From contig OZ024875.1 of assembly GCA_964017185.1 (NCBI GenBank), positions 45,277,986 through 45,341,985 on the forward strand: a stretch of DNA of 64,000 nt, read 5' to 3'. Position 1 is the first letter of the stretch. Every line of letters starts with the position of its first letter. The notes beneath the pieces are model-generated. The model saw only the letters and a program-made list of their open reading frames with translations. It was not told the DNA's origin and ran no database searches. Made by a program: the position numbers and the translations under genes. This DNA is from Rugalucina vietnamica (Eukaryota; Mollusca; Bivalvia; Lucinida; Lucinidae). Below, one piece after another: positions 21,013 to 41,771 of the stretch.

Positions 21013-24000
21013 TGGCTCACCTGAGCCGAAGGCTCACAAGGTGAGCTTATAGTATAGTAGTCGAGCCGGCGTCCGTTCGTGCGTCCGTCCGTTCACATTT
21101 TCAAACATCTTCTCTGAAACCGCTTGGCCGATGAAAGCCAAATTTTGTGTGGAGCATCCATGGGTAGGGGGAACGAAAGTTTGTTCGCGGGATCTTGATC
21201 ACATGACCACCACACCCATATATGGTAACCAGAGGACCGTTGGTCCTGAGAACGCTCACCTGAAGCCTGATCTTGGAGTATTAAGTCATTTTGAAATGAC
21301 CTTGACCTTGAATACTCACACACCTTTATTGACTTCATAAGTTGTCTGCATCTGCAAAGTTTCAGGTCTCAGGCTGCAATAGTTTCCAAACCCAGTGATT
21401 TCTGAGAAAACCATAATTTTAATTTTGATATTTAAATGACCTTGGGCCAAGGTCAAGACATGACCTTGGCCTTCATTAATTACTTACCTTCATTGACTCC
21501 ATTAGTTGTCTGCATCTAGCAACTTTCAGGTCTCAGGCTGCAACAGTTTGTTTTCGCCTTTTCCCATGTGAAAGCCTATGTTTCCAAAATTTGACCTTGC
21601 CGTAAAATAGGTCAAGGTCATCATAGGGTCAACATTTCAACAAACTATGATGGGCTGGAGTCCCAAATGCTACATACCAAGTTTCAGGAAAATTGGTCTG
21701 CCGGTTCTGGAGAAGATTTTTGAAAGGTTTTTACCATATATGGGCGTGGCAGCCATCTTGGTCATGTGGCCTGGATTTCGCGATCAAACTTTCGTCTCCC
21801 CTACCCATGGATGCTCCACATAAAATTTCACTTTGATTTGCCAAGCAGTTTCAGAGAAGAAGATCTTTGAAAAGTGTGTATGGACAACAGACTGGCCAAG
21901 GTCAAGAGATGACCTTGACCTATATTAATCACATACCTTCATCTACTCCATTAGTTGTTTGCATCTACCACTTTTCAGGCCTCAGGCTGCAATAGTTTTA
22001 AAAAAATCCATAGTTTTCACTTCTTCCTATGTAAAGCATATGTTTCCAAATTTGACCTTGCCGTAAAATAATTCAAGGTCATCCAAGGGTCATTTCATCA
22101 AACTATGATTGGCTGAGGTCCCCGATGGTACATACAAAAATTCGCGAAAATCGGCCCACCAGTTCTGGAGAAGAAGATTTTTGAGTGGTTTTAACCATAT
22201 ATGGGCGTGGCGGCCACCTTGGTCATGTGACCTGGATTTAGAGATCAAACTTTCGTCTCCCCTACCCATGGATGCTCCACATAAAATTTCACTTTGATTG
22301 GTCGCGCAGTTTCAGAGAAGAAGATCTTTGAAAACTGAGTATGGACAACAGACTGGCCAAGGTCAAGAGATGACCTTGACCTATATTAATCACATACCTT
22401 CATCTACTCCATTAGTTGTTTGCATCTACCACTTTTCAGGCCTCAGGCTGCAATAGTTTTCAAAAAATCCATAGTTTTCACTTTTTCCTATGTAAAAGCC
22501 TATGTTTCCAAAATTGACCTTGCCGTAAAATAGGTCAAGGTCATCCAAGGATCATCATTTTATCAAACTATGATGGGCTGAGGTCCTCAATGCTACATAC
22601 CAAGTTTCGTGGAAATCGGCCAGCCAGTTCTGGAGAAGATTTTTGAGTGGTTTTTACCATATATGGGCGTGGCGGCCATTTTGGTCATGTGACCTGGATT
22701 TCGCGATCAAACTTTCGTCTCCCCTACCCATGGATGCTCCACATAAAATTTCACTTTGATTGGCCGCGCAGTTTCAGAGAAGAAGATCTTTGAAAAGTGT
22801 GTATGGACAACAGACCGGCCAAGGTCAAGAGATGACCTTGACCTATATTAATCACACACCTTCATCTACTCCATTAGTTGTTTGTATCTACCACTTTTCA
22901 GGCCTCAGGCTGCAACAGTTTTCAAAAAATTCAATAGTTTTCACTTTTTCCTATGTAAAAGCCTATGTTTCCAAATTTGACCTTGCCGTAAAATAGGTCA
23001 AGGACATCCAAGGGTCATCATTTTATCAAACTATGATGGGCTGAGGTCCTTGATGCTACATACCAAGTTTCGTGGAAATTGGCCCACCGGTTCTGGAAAA
23101 GAAGATTTTTGAGTGGTTTTTACCATATATGGGCGTGGCGGCCATCTTGGTCATGTGACCTGGATTTCGCGATCAAACTTTCGTCTCCCCTACCCATGGA
23201 TGCTCCACATAAAATTTCACTTTGATTGGCAAAGCAATTTCAGAGAAGAAGATCTTTGAAAAGTGTGTATGGACAACAGACCGGCCAAGGTCAAGAGATA
23301 ACCTTGACCTATATTAATCACATACCTTCATCTACTCCATTAGTTGTTTGCATCTACCACTTTTCAGGCCTCAGGCTGCAATAGTTTTCAAAAAATTCAT
23401 AGTTTTCTCTTTTTCCTATGTAAAAGCCTATGTTTCCAAATTTGACCTTGCCGTAAAATAGGTCAAGGTCATCCAAGGGTCATCATTTTATCAAACTATG
23501 ATGGGCTGAGATCCTTGATGCTACATACCAAGTTTCGTGGAAATCGGCCCACCGGTTCTGGAGAAGAAGATTTTTGAGTGTTTTTTACCATATATGGGCG
23601 TGGCGGCCATCTTGGTCATGTGACCTGGATTTCGCGATCAAACTTTCGTCTCCCCTACCCATGTATACTCCACATAAAATTTCACTTTGATTGGCCAAGC
23701 AGTTTCAGAGAAGAAGATCTTTGAAAACTGTGTATGGACAACAGACTGGCCAAGGTCAAGAGATGACCTTGACCTATATTAATCACATACCTTCATCTAC
23801 TCCATTAGTTGTTTGCATCTACCACTTTTCAGGCCTCAGGCTGCAACAGTTTTCAAAAAATCCATAGTTTTCCCTTTTTCCCATGTAAAAGCCTATGTTT
23901 CCAAATTTGACCTTGCCGTAAAATAGGTCAAGGTCATCCAAGTGTCATCATTTTATCAAACTATGATGGGCTGAAGTCCCAAATGCTACATACCAAGTTT

Positions 24001-24264
24001 CGTGGAAATCCGCCCACCGGTTCTGGAGAAGATTTTTGAAGGGTTTTTACCATATATGGGCGTGGCGGCCATCTTGGTCATGTGACCTGAATTTCGCGAT
24101 CAAACTTGAAATGCCACTACCCAAGGAGGCTCCACATAAAATTCTAACTAGATCGGCCAAGCGGTTTCAGAGAAGAAGATCTTTGAAATTGTGGACGACG
24201 GACGGACGGACGGACGGACGCCGGATCATGGCCATCCTATAAGCTCACCTTGTGAGCCTTCGGC
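21013..24264 (+). mobile_element. Pearl-like element with ~463-bp tandem array
   Basis: The element opens with a palindromic head (GCTCACCTGAGCC gaa GGCTCACAAGGTGAGC) and closes with its inverse at 24240-24263 after a (GGAC)n run. Between them lie about 6-7 copies of a ~463-bp unit; the marker TGGACAACAG recurs at 21881, 22342, 22804, 23270 and 23735. Each unit has several AGGTCA/TGACCT motifs. There is no coding sequence. Terminal hairpins around internal tandem repeats match the plan of bivalve pearl/Helentron non-autonomous elements; membership of that group is inference. Confidence 0.8.
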
Positions 24265-25510
24265 TCAGGTGAGCTAAAAACCACTCAAAAATCTTCTCCA
24301 GAACCGGCGGGCCGATTTCCATGAAACTTGCTATGTAGCATTTGGGACTCCAGCCCATCATAGTTTGCGCAAATGATGACCCTGAAATGACCTTGACATA
24401 TTTTCCGGCAAGGTCAATTTTGCAAACATAGGCTTTTACATGGAAAACAAAAGCGAAAACTATGGATTTTTTTTAAAAAACTATTGCAGCCTGAGACCTG
24501 GAAAGTGACAGATGCAAATAACTAATGGAGTGGATGAAGGTATGTGATAAATATAGGTCATGGTCATCTCTTTACCTTGGCCAGTCTGTCGTCCATACAC
24601 ACTTTTCAAAGATCTTCTTCTCTGAAACCGCTTGGCCAATCAAAGTGAAATATTATGTGCAGCATCCATGGGTAGGGGTAACGAAAGTTTGATCGCGAAA
24701 TCCAGGTCACAAGACCAAGATGGCCGCAACCCCCATATATGGTAAAAACCACTCAAAAATCTTCTCCTGAACCGGCAGGCCGATTTTCACGAAACTTGGT
24801 ATGTAGCATTTGGGACTACAGCCCATCATAGTTTGATAAAATGATGACCGTAGGATGACCTTGACCTGTTTTACGGCAAGGTCAATTTTGGAAACATAGG
24901 TTTTTACATGGGAAAACGTGAAAATTATGGATTTTTTGAAAACTATTGCAGCCTGAGACCTGAAAAGTTGAAGATGCAAAACAACTAATGAAAGTATGTG
25001 ATTAATTTAGGTCAAGGTCATCTCTTGACCTTGACCGGTCTGTCGTACATACACACTTTTCAAAGATCTTCTCTGAAACCGCATGGCCAATCAAACTGAA
25101 AATTTATGTGTAGCATCCATGGATAGGGGTTACGAAAGTTTGATCGCGAAATCTAGGTCACATGACCAAGATGGCCACCACGCCCATATATGGTAAAAAC
25201 CACTAAAAAATCTTCTTCTCCAGAACCGGCGGGCCGATTTTCACGAAACTTGGTATGTAGCATTTGGGACTCCAGCCCATCATAGTTTGATAAAATGATG
25301 ACCCTAGGATGACCTTGACCTTTTTACAGCAAGGTCAATTTTGGAAACATAGGCTTTTACATGGGAAAAGTGAAAACTATCGATTTTTTGAAAACTATTG
25401 CAGCCTGAGACCTGAAAAGTGAACTGATGGAGTCAATGAAGGTATGTGATAAGTTTAGGTCATCTCTTGACCTTGGCCTGTCCATCATTCATACACACTT
25501 TTCATTTGAG
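24265..25510 (-). repeat. Pearl-like 463-bp array, inverted
   Basis: This is the reverse complement of the 463-bp unit, about 2.7 units, starting directly at the palindromic tail of the plus-strand array. It is more diverged and stops at about 25510 without a terminal hairpin. Confidence 0.8.
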
Positions 25511-25532
25511 CGATCGTTGCCCTTGGGCTACT

Positions 25533-26176
25533 TGTTTACATACCCCACTGTAATAAACAGGGCAGCCATCCGCTTAATTTTTAAGATATCAAAAGTTTAA
25601 TTGCATGGTATTGTTAAACGATTACAATGCTTAAACGGAGGAAAATTTCAGATTGGCCAGTTGCCCCAAAATATTTTATGAATCATGATAAAACTTGGAC
25701 AATATAACTGTATAATACAAACAGCAAGTTCTGAAGTCAAAGTCTTGTCACGTCACATGGTGTTTAATATTCCTTTTTAAAGTCACGGGTTTATGTTGTC
25801 CTGGATTTGTCATTTGCATTTCTACCCACTTCATGTTCAACCCGCAAGAGATATTCCAGAAACTTAAGGAGGTCCAAACACTGCAGGAAACCAAGAGTAG
25901 GATCCCAGGACAACATAAGCATGTGAATTTAAAAAGAAATATTGGACACCATATCACGTGACAAGACTTTGACTTCAGAACTTGCTGTTTGTATTATACA
26001 ATTATAATAATTATTGTCCAATTTTTATCATGGTTCATAAAATATTTTGGTGCAACTGGCCCATCTGAATTTTCCCTCCGTTCGTTTAACAATACCATGC
26101 AATTAAACGTTTGATATCTTAAAATTAAAGCGGATGGCTACCATGTTTATCACACTGGGGTATGTAAATAATTACG
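25533..26176. mobile_element. Foldback element with ~270-bp inverted arms
   Basis: The left arm (25533-25806: TTTACATACCCCACTGTAAT ... GTTGTCCTGG) is the reverse complement of the right arm (25901-26176: CCAGGACAACATAAGC ... CACTGGGGTATGTAAA), with a ~95-bp loop. The arms are nearly collinear with scattered mismatches and small indels. There is no open frame of note. The arms would fold into one very long hairpin. Confidence 0.85.
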
Positions 26177-26299
26177 AGAAAAATAGCTACCCATAAAAAA
26201 TTTGTGAAGCACCTGTACGTTGTCCAATCCAGTGCAATCTTATTTTCTAACCAAAAACATGCAAATTGAATGATATAACTATACACTTAGTTCTTACCG

Positions 26300-26760
26300 A
26301 CATCAAAAGTAGTATCGGTATTCTGCATTATCGGTTTAGATTCATTTTCTAACCAACGTTTTATATATTTGGCCTGTTTGGATAATGTTAGTCTTTGTCT
26401 CGACTGACCTGTTGAAAGTTGCATTACAGTATTTCTCTTTGGCTCCATTTTGCCAAATTTAAAGGGTCACTATAGAGGCTTAAGTACATGTAGCAGAAAC
26501 CTAGGTGTGGCCAGTCCCTTTTCTCGTTGATACACTCACTGCTCTTAAAGGATCTCAGTTTTATTTGCTATTACTGCAGCTGGTGTTGTGCCGTTTGGCG
26601 GCCCTAAAAATCTCCCCGTACACCATCCATAGTGCAGATTATATTTTCCTTTTGGTCCTTTGAGATCAGCGGTGGTGTTCTGAGAAATCAGAAATCCATT
26701 ACCGGTTTAGATTCATTTTCTAACCAACGTTAATAGATAATTGGCTCTGTTTGGATAATG
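26300..26760. repeat. Dispersed repeat R5, copy 1
   Basis: It shares CACTCACTGCTCTTAAAGGA, TCTCAGTTTTATTT, CATCCATAGTGCAGATTAT and TTCATTTTCTAACCAACG with 27116-27480, and the first parts with 60795-60945. Confidence 0.7.
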
Positions 26761-26839
26761 TTAGAAATTATATCTACTAGACTGTTGAAAGTTGCAAAAT
26801 TACAGTTTTTCTCTTTGGCTCCATTTTGCCAAATATGAT

Positions 26840-27115
26840 TACAAAAACACGCCCATGCAATATATAGAGAAATTTTCTGGTGTAAAAATTGAAAATTTCG
26901 TTGAAAAAAAAAATGGATATTTATAATATTTAATCTCAAAACATACATTGTGGGTACACGTAGAACCGCCTCGGTGAGGCGGTTCTAACAAGTATCCACA
27001 ACGTATGTTTTGGATCAAAATAAGAAAATTAGGTATACCCCCTCAAACCCCAGTTTTTCTATATAAAAATAGGGTTTGAGGGGGTATATATTGCACGGAC
27101 ATGTTTTCCTGATGT
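26840..27115 (+). mobile_element. M2 MITE copy
   Basis: A complete-looking copy: CACGCCCATGCAATATATAG end, central palindrome CGCCTCGGTGAGGCGGTTC flanked by GTGGGTACAC and GTATCCACAA, then the terminal hairpin CCCCTCAAACCCC / GGGTTTGAGGGGG and GGACATGTTTTCCTGAT. It splits the neighbouring R5 copies. Confidence 0.75.
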
Positions 27116-27480
27116 AAAGGGTCACTGAAGAGGCTTAAGTAGCCGAAACCGCGGTGTGGCCCGTCACTTTTCTCGTTGTTACACTCACTGCTCTTAAAGA
27201 ATCTCAGTTTTATTTTTATTTGCTATTACTACAGCTGGTGTTTTGCCGTGTGGCTGCCCTAAGTCTCCATGTACATCATCCATAGTGCAGATTATATTTT
27301 CCTTTTGGTCCTTTGAGATCAGCGGGGTGTTCTGAGAAATCCATTATCGGTTTAGATTCATTTTCTAACCAACGTTTTATAATTATATTTGGCCTGTTTG
27401 GATAATAATAGTCTTTGTCTCGACTGTCCTGTTGAAATGCAAAATTACAGTATTTCTCTTTGGCTGCAGTGATTCTAGAC
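27116..27480. repeat. Dispersed repeat R5, copy 2
   Basis: It is nearly the same as 26455-26810, starting GGTCACTGAAGAGGCTTAAG and running through the TTCATTTTCTAACCAACG block. Confidence 0.75.
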
Positions 27481-27599
27481 AGGATGTTCCTGTTGATGTT
27501 CTGTAGTACATGTACCTCTCCACGCTAGTGGATCAAAGTCACAGTGCTATCTGGTTAGCTAGCTTATCTTTAAGAGCATAGTTTCTGGAAAACAATATT

Positions 27600-28110
27600 G
27601 AGCATATTGGAAATGTGGCCACCTTGGTCATGTGACTGAGACTAACAATATTCATTCCATGTTTTCCTGGGTTTTTCCCTTAGGCCACTTCATGAAATTT
27701 GTCTTTGATTGCTTATGGTATGTCAGAATTTCATATCATGGCCATGTAGCAAATGGCAATGGCAGACAACTCCTTGGGGTCATCCCTGTTCATTAATACA
27801 ATGTATAAAGTTTCTTTACTATTGGACATTTACTTAAGAATTTAAGATATTCGTATTAAATTATATTTTAACAGTTTTCCAATTTCAAATGTTGACCTGG
27901 CTTTTATATAGGTCAAGATCATCACAAGTTTATGATTTGTACAAACTTTGTAGAGTTTGAGCCCCTGATACTACTTCATGCCAAGTTTAAACATCATGAC
28001 TTTTGTTCTGGATAAGATTTTTTAAGGTCTTTACAATATATGGGTGTGGCAGCCATCTTACATTTCAAGTCAAAGTTGACTTGATGACATGGATGGTCCA
28101 TTTCAATTTA
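27600..28110 (+). repeat. Diverged pearl-like repeat remnant
   Basis: Blocks typical of the 463-bp unit survive in order (CACCTTGGTCATGTGACTGA; TATAGGTCAAGATCATC; CAATATATGGGTGTGGC), with heavy divergence between them. Confidence 0.6.
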
Positions 28111-28229
28111 GAATGGCAGGCAAACTTTTTCTTTATACTCATTGGATTCATTCTCAAGATAATGAGCAGAAATGAAATTTTGACATTTTACAAAAAAGTT
28201 ACTTCAATTATACAGAAAGCTCTATGAAC

Positions 28230-28425
28230 TTATATACACCTTCTTGAAGGTGCGGATGTTGGCGTTAAGTGTTCAAACGTGGTGGAGGAAACTGGAGAAC
28301 CCGGGGAAAACCACCGAACCTGGACCACTACCCTGCCACATGCCTTGCCCGGATTAGAATCCGGATCGCAGACGTGACAAGCGAGTGCGTTATCCACTAC
28401 GATATCCAGGCCCCCATCCTGACAT
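28230..28425 (-). repeat. tRNA-derived SINE (minus strand)
   Basis: Read on the minus strand, GGATATCGTAGTGGATAACGC (A box) and CGGATTCTAATCCG (B box) are followed by a body with GGTTTTCCCCGGGTTCTCCAG. It is a SINE, not a tRNA gene. Confidence 0.65.
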
Positions 28426-28934
28426 TTTACACCCATGATATAGTGGAATGGAGCCATTACATCACAAAAGGACAGCATGAATCCAGTTTAATCCCATATT
28501 TTAAATGCAGGTTAATAATCATATGGGTTTTGGTCAAATCATACTATGGTATTGTTTGTGTACAAATTTCATTCAAAGTGCACCCTAAGACAAGGTCAAA
28601 GTGGTTAGCACATACAAGACTACTGGCTCTCAGTCTATAGAAGTATTTCAGCATACTTACAATTTCAGATATACTGATAGATTTTTTTTCACCACAAGAA
28701 CTCTCCAACAACACAGTTTATTGTTTATTTTAAAAATATTACAAATCATTCACTTTACTATCAATGGATGGTCAATCAAGTCATTACACAAGCCATCACA
28801 CAAGTAAAGTAATGAAATACACGTATGCCAGACTCAAAATATATACATTGTATTCTTTTGTGTCTCACACAAAAAACTGAAAAATAAAATTTGCAAATAA
28901 ATCTGAAAATTGGTGTGTCCCATTTTGTTCTGTA
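28426..28934. other. Intergenic, nothing recognised
   Basis: No gene or named repeat is seen here. Confidence 0.35.
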
Positions 28935-29208
28935 TCCACATCACGAAAAACTTGCCCATGCAATATAAAAAGATTTTTTCAGCTGTAAAAATTGAAAATT
29001 TCACAAGAAAATGTTTGGTATTTTTCTTATTTTTGACCCAAAACATAGATTGTGGGTACACATTATGGCGGTTCTAATGAGTACCCACAACCTATGTTTT
29101 GGGTCAAAAATAAGAAAAATAGGTATAACCATGCTAACCCCAACTTTTCTATATAAAAGTGGGATTTAAGGGATATACATTTCTTCACATTTTCCTGATT
29201 ATTTTTGA
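28935..29208 (+). mobile_element. M2 MITE copy
   Basis: It has ACTTGCCCATGCAATATAAA, GACCCAAAACATAGATTGTG, the GTACACATTATGGCGGTTCTAA centre, and the terminal hairpin ending TTCCTGAT. A second partial M2 begins directly after it. Confidence 0.7.
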
Positions 29209-29264
29209 CTGCCAAGGCAGTTCTAACGAGTACCCACAATCTATGTTTTGGGTCAAAAATCAGA
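29209..29264 (+). repeat. M2 MITE fragment, left of array insertion
   Basis: It has GGCAGTTCTAACGAGTACCC and ATGTTTTGGGTCAAAAATC, then switches abruptly to the 463-bp array. The same M2 copy resumes at 31386. Confidence 0.7.
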
Positions 29265-31385
29265 ACCAGAGGACCATTGGTCCTGAGAACGCTCACCTGA
29301 AGCCTGATCTTGGAGTATTAAGTCATAATGAAATGACCTTGACCTTGAATACTCACACACCTTTATTGACTTCATAAGTTGTCTGCATCTGCAAAGTTTC
29401 AGGTCTCAGGCTGCAATAGTTTCCAAACCCAGTGATTTCTGAGAAAACCATAATTTTAATTTTGATATTTAAATGACCTTGGGCCAAGGTCAAGACATGA
29501 CCTTGGCCTTCAGTAATTACTTACCTTCAATGACTCCATTAGTTGTCTGCATCTAGCAACTTTCAGGTCTCAGGCTGCAACAGTTTGTTTTCGCCTTTTC
29601 CCATGTAAAAGCCTATGTTTCCAAAATTGACCTTGCCGTAAAATAGGTCAAGGTCATCATAGGGTCATCATTTCAACAAACTATGATAGGCTGGAGTCCC
29701 AAATGCTACATACCAAGTTTCATGAAAATTGGCCTGCCGGTTCTGGAGAAGAAGATTTTTGAGTGGTTTTTACCATATATGGGCGTGGCGGCCATCTTGG
29801 TCATGTGACCTGGATTTCGCTAAAAAACTTTCGTCTCCCCTACCCATGGATGTTCCACATAAAATTTCGCTTTGATTGGCCAAGCAGTTTCAGAGAAGAA
29901 GATCTTTGAAAAGTGTGTATGGACAACAGACTGGCCAAGGTCAAGAGATGACCTTGACCTATATTAATCACATACCTTCATCTACTCCATTAGTTGTTTG
30001 CATCTACCACTTTTCAGGCCTCGGTCTGTGTTTTCAAAAAATCCATAGTTTTCACTTCTTCCTATGTAAAAGCCTATGTTTCCAAATTTGACCTTGCCAT
30101 AAAATAGGTCAAGGTCAACCAAGGGTCATCATTTTATCAAACTATGATAGGCTGAGGTCTCCGATGCTACATACCAAGTTTCGTGGAAATCGGCCCACCG
30201 GTTCTGGAGAAGAAGATTTTTGAGTGGTTTTTACCATATATGGGCGTGGCGGCCATCTTGGTCATGTGACTTGGATTTCGCGATCAAACTTTTGTCTCCC
30301 CTACCCATGGATGCTCCACATAAAATTTCACTTTGATTGGCCACGCAGTTTCAGAGAAGAAGATCTTTGAAAAGTGTGTATGGACAACAGACTGGCCAAG
30401 GTCAAGAGATGACCTTGACCTATATTAATCATATACCTTCATCTACTCCATTAGTTGTTTGCATCTACCACTTTTCAGGCCTCAGGCTGCAATAGTTTTC
30501 CAAAAATCCATAGTTTTCACTTTTTCCTATGTAAAAGCCTATGTTTCCAATTTTGACCTTGCCGTAAAATAGGTCAAGGTCATCCAAGGGTCATCATTTT
30601 ATCAAACTATGATGGGCTGAGGTCCTCGATGCTACATACCAAGTTTCGTGGAAATCGGCCCACCGGTTCTGGAGAAGAAGATTTTTGAGTGGTTTTTACC
30701 ATATATGGGCTTGGCGGCCATCTTGGTCATGTGACCTGGATTTTGCGATCAAACTTTCGTCTCAACTACCCATGGATGCTCCACATAAAAGTCACTTTCA
30801 TTGGCCAAGCAGTTTCAGAGAAGAAGATCTTTGAAAAGTGTGTATGGACAACAGACTGGCCAAGGTCAAGAGATGACCTTGACCTATATTAATCACATAC
30901 CTTCATCTACTCCATTAGTTGTTTGCATCTACCACTTTTCAGGCCTCAGGCTGCAATAGCTTTCAAAAAATCCATAGTTTTCACTTTTTCCCATGTAAAA
31001 GCCTATGTTTCCAAATTTGACCTTGCTGTAAAATAGGTCAAGGTCATCCAAGGGTCATCATTTTATCAAACTACGATAGGCTGAAGTCCCCAGTGCTACA
31101 TACCAAGTTTCGTGGAAATCGGCCCACCGGTTCTGGAGAAGAAGATTTTTGAAGGGTTTTTACCATATATGGGCGTGGCGGCCATCTTGGTCATGTGACC
31201 TGGATTTCGCGATCAAACTTGAAATGCCAATACCCAAGGAGGCTCCACATAAAATTTCAACTAGATCGGCCAAGCGGTTTCAGAGAAGAAGATCTTTGAA
31301 ATTGTGGACGACGGACGGACGCCGGACGCCGGATCATGGCCATCCTATAAGCTCACCTTGTGAGCCTTCGGCTCAGGTGAGCTAA
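29265..31385 (+). mobile_element. Pearl-like ~463-bp tandem array, second copy, inserted in M2
   Basis: It starts inside the array sequence (AACCAGAGGACCATTGGTCC, as at 21226) without the head hairpin, carries about four 463-bp units, and ends with the GGAC-type run and the tail palindrome (GAGCCTTCGGCTCAGGTGAGCT). M2 sequence lies on both sides. Confidence 0.8.
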
Positions 31386-31477
31386 AAATAGGTATAACCC
31401 TGCAAAACCCCATTTTTCTATACAAAAGTGAGGTTTAAAGGGGTATACATTTCACGGATATGTTTTCCTGATAATAT
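31386..31477 (+). repeat. M2 MITE fragment, right of array insertion
   Basis: It resumes with AAAAATAGGTATAACCC and the terminal hairpin, ending ATGTTTTCCTGAT. Confidence 0.7.
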
Positions 31478-31694
31478 TTTAGACCTTTAGATTATGACTC
31501 TACTTCATGTCCTCCTACAGTGTGTACATCAAGATTGTTTTTCTCCAAATTTAACTTCAAACTTGGGAATCACTAGTTATTTGATTTAAAATGTCATTTC
31601 TGGAGTCCAAACAAAACAACATCAAGCGTGAAGGTCTTAAAGTGGCAGAAATGCATTGCTTCCTCCATTCTTTGTAATGGCATAAAGTATCTAT

Positions 31695-31930
31695 TGAGCC
31701 TGTGCATGAGAAAATCAACCATTTGGATGTCTGACAGGTCTGACACAAACCAACCTGTACAGTCACAGAAGATGGTTAGAGGCTTGAAATTTTGTATTTA
31801 AGTAGAAGAAGGATTGTACGTGTACTATCCGTGTAGCGAAAAACAAAGGCGTGATCGGCTTCCCGGTTTCCGATGATCTGCGGCTTTGTTTTCATATATG
31901 GAAAGTGTTGGTTTTCTCATGCCATGGCTC
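31695..31930 (+). mobile_element. M1 MITE copy
   Basis: It has TGAGCCTGTGCATGAGAAAA, GTAGCGAAAAACAAAGGCG and the inverse end. Orientation is set by the CTGACAGGTCTGACAC block. It lies just past the 3' end of KIN17. Confidence 0.65.
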
Positions 31931-32042
31931 TATTATGTAGAACTAGTCAGCCTTTGCATCTTCATCACAAATTGGCCTAGATCAAGAGCTTGTCTAGCCC
32001 TTTCTTAAGATATCACAGCTACTTCTCGACAAAACAGTTCTA

Positions 32043-40770
<8,728 letters not shown>

Positions 40771-41771
40771 TTTCTTAGATGTCAGCTAACTGAAAGAAAA
40801 TCCATAATGATGCTGAAAGAAAATAACCATAGTAATGAGAAATGGTATTGGGTCTATTGTTATATGCATATGTCCAATGAAAACGTACTACTAAGTCTTA
40901 CAAAAGTGTAAAAATTCTGTTTTAGTCTTTTTATTTGGTATTTCCGTACTTTGATAAACTGTTCAAATTCAACATGTTCGCAAATCTGTCTGATAAAGTG
41001 ATGCTCCGAGGATAAGGCAACCAAGATGTTAAGAAAAAAAAAAGAATGTCACATAACAGGTATTTGAATGTGTTGATATGCAGAAATTTTCAATCACGCT
41101 TCGACTGGTGCCAAGAAGATGTATGATGTTGAAACCTAAAGAATTTGAAAGTCAATTATCTTCGCCATACGAAATATTTTGACCTTTACCCTTTATTGTG
41201 CGGAAATATTCATCTTGACAGATGAACACAATTTTCAGAAATTCTGACTTGATAGCGGCTCTGGACGCGCCTGGAGAGGAGCTTAAAATTGATGTCAACA
41301 TGAATGACAGAAGTTTCTATTTTTGTCAAGTTCCAGGGCCTTAGATAGAATTTTCATAATATAGTTCATACATACATAACGAATCCATTTGTAAAAAAAT
41401 GCGTAACAAGAAATTTTAATGAGTATCATAAACGCACAAAGGATCGCTGGCAATTCTACTTTCAATTTGAATAAATGTACTTGATTTTATTGATACGAGA
41501 TGGTTTGATGCCATTTTGACAAATATGTGATTTTTTTTTTTTTTTTTTGGGGGGGGGGGTGGGGGGTGAATGGACTCATTTGCATAACAGAGTGAAAAAT
41601 TAAGACCACTTGCAACACAGGACGAGTAGGTTCCCGGAGAAATTTCTAAGCCTGACTCCAACAGGTGTGATTCATTTTCTTTCCAAATGGCGACATAGGC
41701 TTTGAAAATATCGACTATTTCGGCTTATCAGACAGACAAAAATGTCATAGTACATAGTCAAACTTTCATGA
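40771..41771. other. KIN17 upstream region / intergenic
   Basis: This holds the 5' UTR and promoter of KIN17 (minus strand), though no TATA or initiator can be assigned. A poly-T/poly-G tract lies at 41531-41568. Confidence 0.4.

Noticed and set aside
21013-24264. CRISPR-like repeat array
   Set aside because: The units are ~463 bp long and contiguous with no spacers, in a eukaryotic context.
21131-31385. Short frames in the 463-bp arrays
   Set aside because: The same peptides recur with stops in each unit and there is no codon-level conservation.
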